Assembly (NCBI GenBank): GCA_945643635.1
Contig: CALZFC010000043.1
Location: 3,808,001 to 3,872,000 of the forward strand
From: Allodiplogaster sudhausi
Lineage: Eukaryota; Nematoda; Chromadorea; Rhabditida; Diplogasteridae
DNA: 64,000 nt
Reading direction: 5' to 3'
Made by a program: the position numbers and the translations under genes
Notes under the pieces: generated by a model
What the model was told of the DNA's origin: nothing
The model's input: only the letters and a program-made list of their open reading frames with translations
Databases searched by the model: none
Shown: positions 61,294 to 64,000 of the stretch, in pieces
Position numbering within the stretch: position 1 is the first letter of the stretch
Layout of the letters: each line of letters opens with the position of its first letter

Positions 61294-62447
61294 AACCTTG
61301 GGCGGATGGGTAGAGCTGGCAGCCTCTTCGGCATCGAGTCCCTTCTGGAGCGCCTTGTTCCTGGCGACCTGTCGCTGTCTCTCCGCGAGCTCCTTCAGAT
61401 CGTACTCCTGTCTCTCGTGGCGCTTCTCCAGGTCGTACTTGTCAGCTTCGAGCTTGCAGATGCGCGAGTGGAGACCCTGAATTTTCCTCCTTCGTTTACA
61501 ATTTTTTTTTAAATATTTATTTTAATAATTGTGAATTAGTGAGTCACTGAAAAATGTAGTTATAAATTTCCTGAAACCTTGATGCGCTCCTTCAGGTCGT
61601 TGGGGAGGAGTCCGGAGATGTCCTGAACCTTGCAGACGGCAGCAATGAAGGCGCGCTTCGACTCCTCGATCTGTTCTTTGCTCTGGCCGCGCTCAGCCTT
61701 GGCCTGTCATTTAAAAATAGTTTGCTTACACGCCAAAATGATCTACTGTATTCTTTTCTGCTTTTCTGACCCATGAAGAATGCAATGTAGAATGCATGTG
61801 TCCTTTGTGGTGCAACAACATCTTCCACATCTTCTCCCCTCACCTGGCCAAGATTGCCGAACTTCTCGGCGGCCTCTCCCTTGGACTGGACGGTGAAGTT
61901 GCGGCCAGCGCCGCCGGCTCCTCGGGCGGCGGCTGCGAAGGAGCCGGCCATCATCTGCTGGCGCTTCAGCTTCTCCTCGTTCTTCTTACGCTTCAGCGCG
62001 TCGGCCTTGTTCTGCAAAGAAACTCGTTGATAGCTGTATAATTCTGTTTGTTAATCGTTGTTTCTTTATGCGAAAGGGTTCAGAAACAGCTATTCAGAAT
62101 GAATGAGACAGTGCGAACTGTGTTCATGAAACTGTGTGATATGTATTTGTCTCAAGGCTCTCCCCTACCTTGCGTTCTTCCTCATCCTGTCTGCGTCGCT
62201 CCTCGTCCTGGCGACGGCGTTCAGCGAACTCGCGCTCCTCATCCGCGCGCTCCGAACGGCGCTTCTCCTGGATAATAAAACTGACACTTTTCTCATCTCT
62301 TTTTCTGATCCTAATTCGCATTATCGTGGTTTACTCTGTCTTTTATCACCATGTTGTTGTTCTCCCGTCTCGCGGTCCCTCTCTCTTTCTTTCCCTCTCT
62401 CTCTCTCTCTCTCACTCTCTCTCTTTCTCTCTCTATCTCTCTCTCTT

Positions 62448-62478
<31 letters not shown>

Positions 62479-64000
62479 TTCTCTCTCTCTCTCTATCATT
62501 CTCCATCTCTGACCTGCTTCTCCTTGAGGAGACGGAGCTCCTCCTCCTCTCGTTCCTTCTCGATCTTGCGTCTCTCCTCGTAGTCGAGCAGCTTAGCTGC
62601 CTCCTCTTCCTCGTGCCGCTTCTTGGCTGCCTGTAGAAGGTTGTTCTTATGTTTAAGTTTAATTTGTTTGTCTTCTATTCCACTGTTATTTTCCTTATTC
62701 ACCCTTGTTCCCTGTAGAATTGTAATAAAGTGCCATGATCCATGTGCAATTCTCTGCAGTCTTCCCTTCTTTCTCGTTTTCATTCTTTTCTTAGACTACG
62801 TTATTTCCCCAGCCGCCACCGCTAGAAAGAATGCGTTGTAATGTGCTGTAGGCATTGGCCAGATTGCTCTTTTCTTCTCTCCTTATCTCTCTCTCTTTCC
62901 TGCTCTATTACTATCTCCCTCTCCCACTCCCTCTCTTTCCTTCCCATCTCTCTATCTTTGACTCCCCATTACTCCTATTTCTCCCTATATCCTTTTCTCA
63001 CTCCGCCAACTCTCCCATTCTCTCTCACTCTTTCTTTTCCACCTCCTCTTCTCATCACCCCGTTCTCTTTCTTCATGGTTTCCCCGAAGAAAGCGTAGGA
63101 AGCTGGCATCTGCGACTGTTTCGTATGCACCCAAAGTACGGGCGGGCAAAATTTTGCAAGAATCCGCAGGCATCCAAAAATTAAGTGTTAGACTTCCGTG
63201 ATGCCTAGATCCAAAATATAGGTTGAAGATTAAATAATGCCACGTAAAACGAGTGAAAGGAGCATAATTGCCTGACCAGCATGGCAGCCTCGGCTTCAGT
63301 GAGCTCGGCCGGTTCGGGCTCCTTCTGAACCGGAGGGGGAGGGCGGTGCCTGGAAAAGGAGCGCCTTTCAAGCGACGCAATCTGACTGTTCTAGCTGCAT
63401 CGGGGAGGCCAGGTTAGATCAAGCGGAAAGTTATGGAAGGAAAGTGGATACGGTAGAAAGTAGAGTGCTGTAGAAGTAGACAGGTACATATTGGGAAGAT
63501 TTGATAGGATACAAACTGTTGTGAATGTGGAAAAGTTACTCCTGGGAAAGTTGAAAAGAGGGTGTGAAATGCTGTTTTTGCCTTGTCTCTTTACCTCTCC
63601 TGGGCGGGCTCATCAACGGGCGCCTCTTCAGCTTCTTCCGCAGCTGGCTCGGCCTCGGCCTCTTCGGCCCTGTTTGAAGACGGATAGGATAGAGAGAAGT
63701 AAGAGAGAAAGAGAGAGAAGGGAGAAGGAGAAAAGAGATAGAAGAAATACGGAAAAGCAGAGATAGAGAGAAGTTGGACAGTCAGTATATCTCATGCAGA
63801 ATAGATGCGCAGCCATGGAGAAGTAACAAAACATGAAGTCGAGAATGAAACATTGTTGCAGAATAAAGATGTATGCCTTTCCATCTTGAAAAGTCAAATT
63901 GTTGAATCAAGGAATCGGATAAATCCCTGATACTGTAGAAGTAGACGAGTAATGATTGAGAACCAACTTGGACTCTTCCTCTGCGGCCACGGAGACCTCC
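60351..64000 (-). CDS. Troponin T, 5' end beyond the window
   Basis: Troponin T anchors the troponin complex to tropomyosin on thin filaments of body-wall muscle. Exons run right to left: 63968-64000+, 63595-63669, 63277-63349, 62514-62630, 62169-62267, 61844-62009, 61578-61703, 61297-61476, 60941-61015, 60732-60826 and 60351-60546. The N-terminal part is acidic (AEEAEAEPA...APVDEPAQE), followed by [21 protein letters not shown] long charged coiled coil carries [31 protein letters not shown] and [20 protein letters not shown] conserved block contains [18 protein letters not shown], and then [20 protein letters not shown] and [14 protein letters not shown]. The tail after [10 protein letters not shown] is Pro/Ala/Glu-rich and ends at the 60351 stop, a nematode-type extension. 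Phases agree at the junctions checked. The start codon is not in the window. Confidence 0.93.
62393..62498. repeat. (CT)n microsatellite in troponin T intron
   Basis: Nearly continuous (CT)n with ctttct and ctatct interruptions. It lies in the intron between exons 62267 and 62514, on the + strand. On the gene's strand it is (GA)n and starts 15-20 nt after the donor of the upstream exon. Confidence 0.9.
62631..63276. other. Long troponin T intron with CT-rich block
   Basis: An intron of about 650 bp between troponin exons. 62870-63075 is CT-rich on the + strand. Nothing coding was recognised. Confidence 0.6.

Noticed and set aside
60921..61334. Arg/Glu-rich 137-codon frame on the - strand
   Set aside because: It reads through a troponin T intron microsatellite and overlaps real exons in another frame.
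1..64000. tRNA, rRNA, spliced-leader RNA genes and CRISPR arrays
   Set aside because: I looked for B-box-like ggttcgaatcc, rRNA cores and regularly spaced repeats, and found nothing convincing on either strand. Faint tRNA-like words lacked a matching partner box.

Overview
The window reads as eukaryotic, very probably nematode, nuclear DNA. Genes are split into many short exons (about 50-200 nt) by introns that mostly end in TTTCAG or CTCCAG. Several start codons sit a few bases after such an acceptor, as expected for spliced-leader trans-splicing. The protein set fits: a nematode-style troponin T with an acidic Ala/Pro/Glu tail, a BRE-4-like beta-1,4-galactosyltransferase, CTR9, CINP, SPCS3, and an expanded NNMT/PNMT-type methyltransferase family. 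Introns and spacers are full of (CT)n/(GA)n microsatellites. Genus and species cannot be fixed from the sequence alone.

Layout. 1-6.4 kb: dispersed repeats around three unrecognised genes or exon clusters. 6.4-28.1 kb: an N-methyltransferase (NNMT/PNMT/TEMT) cluster on the + strand. Copy 1 (6377-8842) carries an in-frame TGA. A divergent PP1-type phosphatase lies on the - strand (9453-11396). Copy 2 (13567-19051) is open if one shifted acceptor is used. A divergent third member (20835-23100) has a one-base frameshift. The first three exons of signal peptidase subunit 3 are followed, in frame, by the 3' half of a fourth methyltransferase (24957-28094). 28.9-37.8 kb (- strand): CTR9 of the Paf1 complex, closely preceded by CINP, possibly an operon. 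39.7-42.2 kb (+): an F-box protein with a lysine-rich tail. 43.2-44.9 kb (+): a two-PDZ protein with an in-frame stop, a 7-bp duplication and a 22-nt candidate microintron. 46.1-48.8 kb (-): a Tudor-domain protein. 51.4-52.5 kb (-): the 3' half of an RBMX2/Ist3-like splicing factor, lying between inverted MITE-like copies. 56.2-59.6 kb (+): beta-1,4-galactosyltransferase with an intronic exon duplicate. 60.35-64.0 kb (-): troponin T, running off the right edge.

The housekeeping genes (CTR9, CINP, troponin T, galactosyltransferase, F-box) look intact. The methyltransferase/SPCS3 block and the PDZ and RBMX2 loci show birth, conversion, fusion and decay of duplicated genes. All exon models were made by eye from splice signals, phase consistency and family resemblance. 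No alignment, transcript or database evidence was used.
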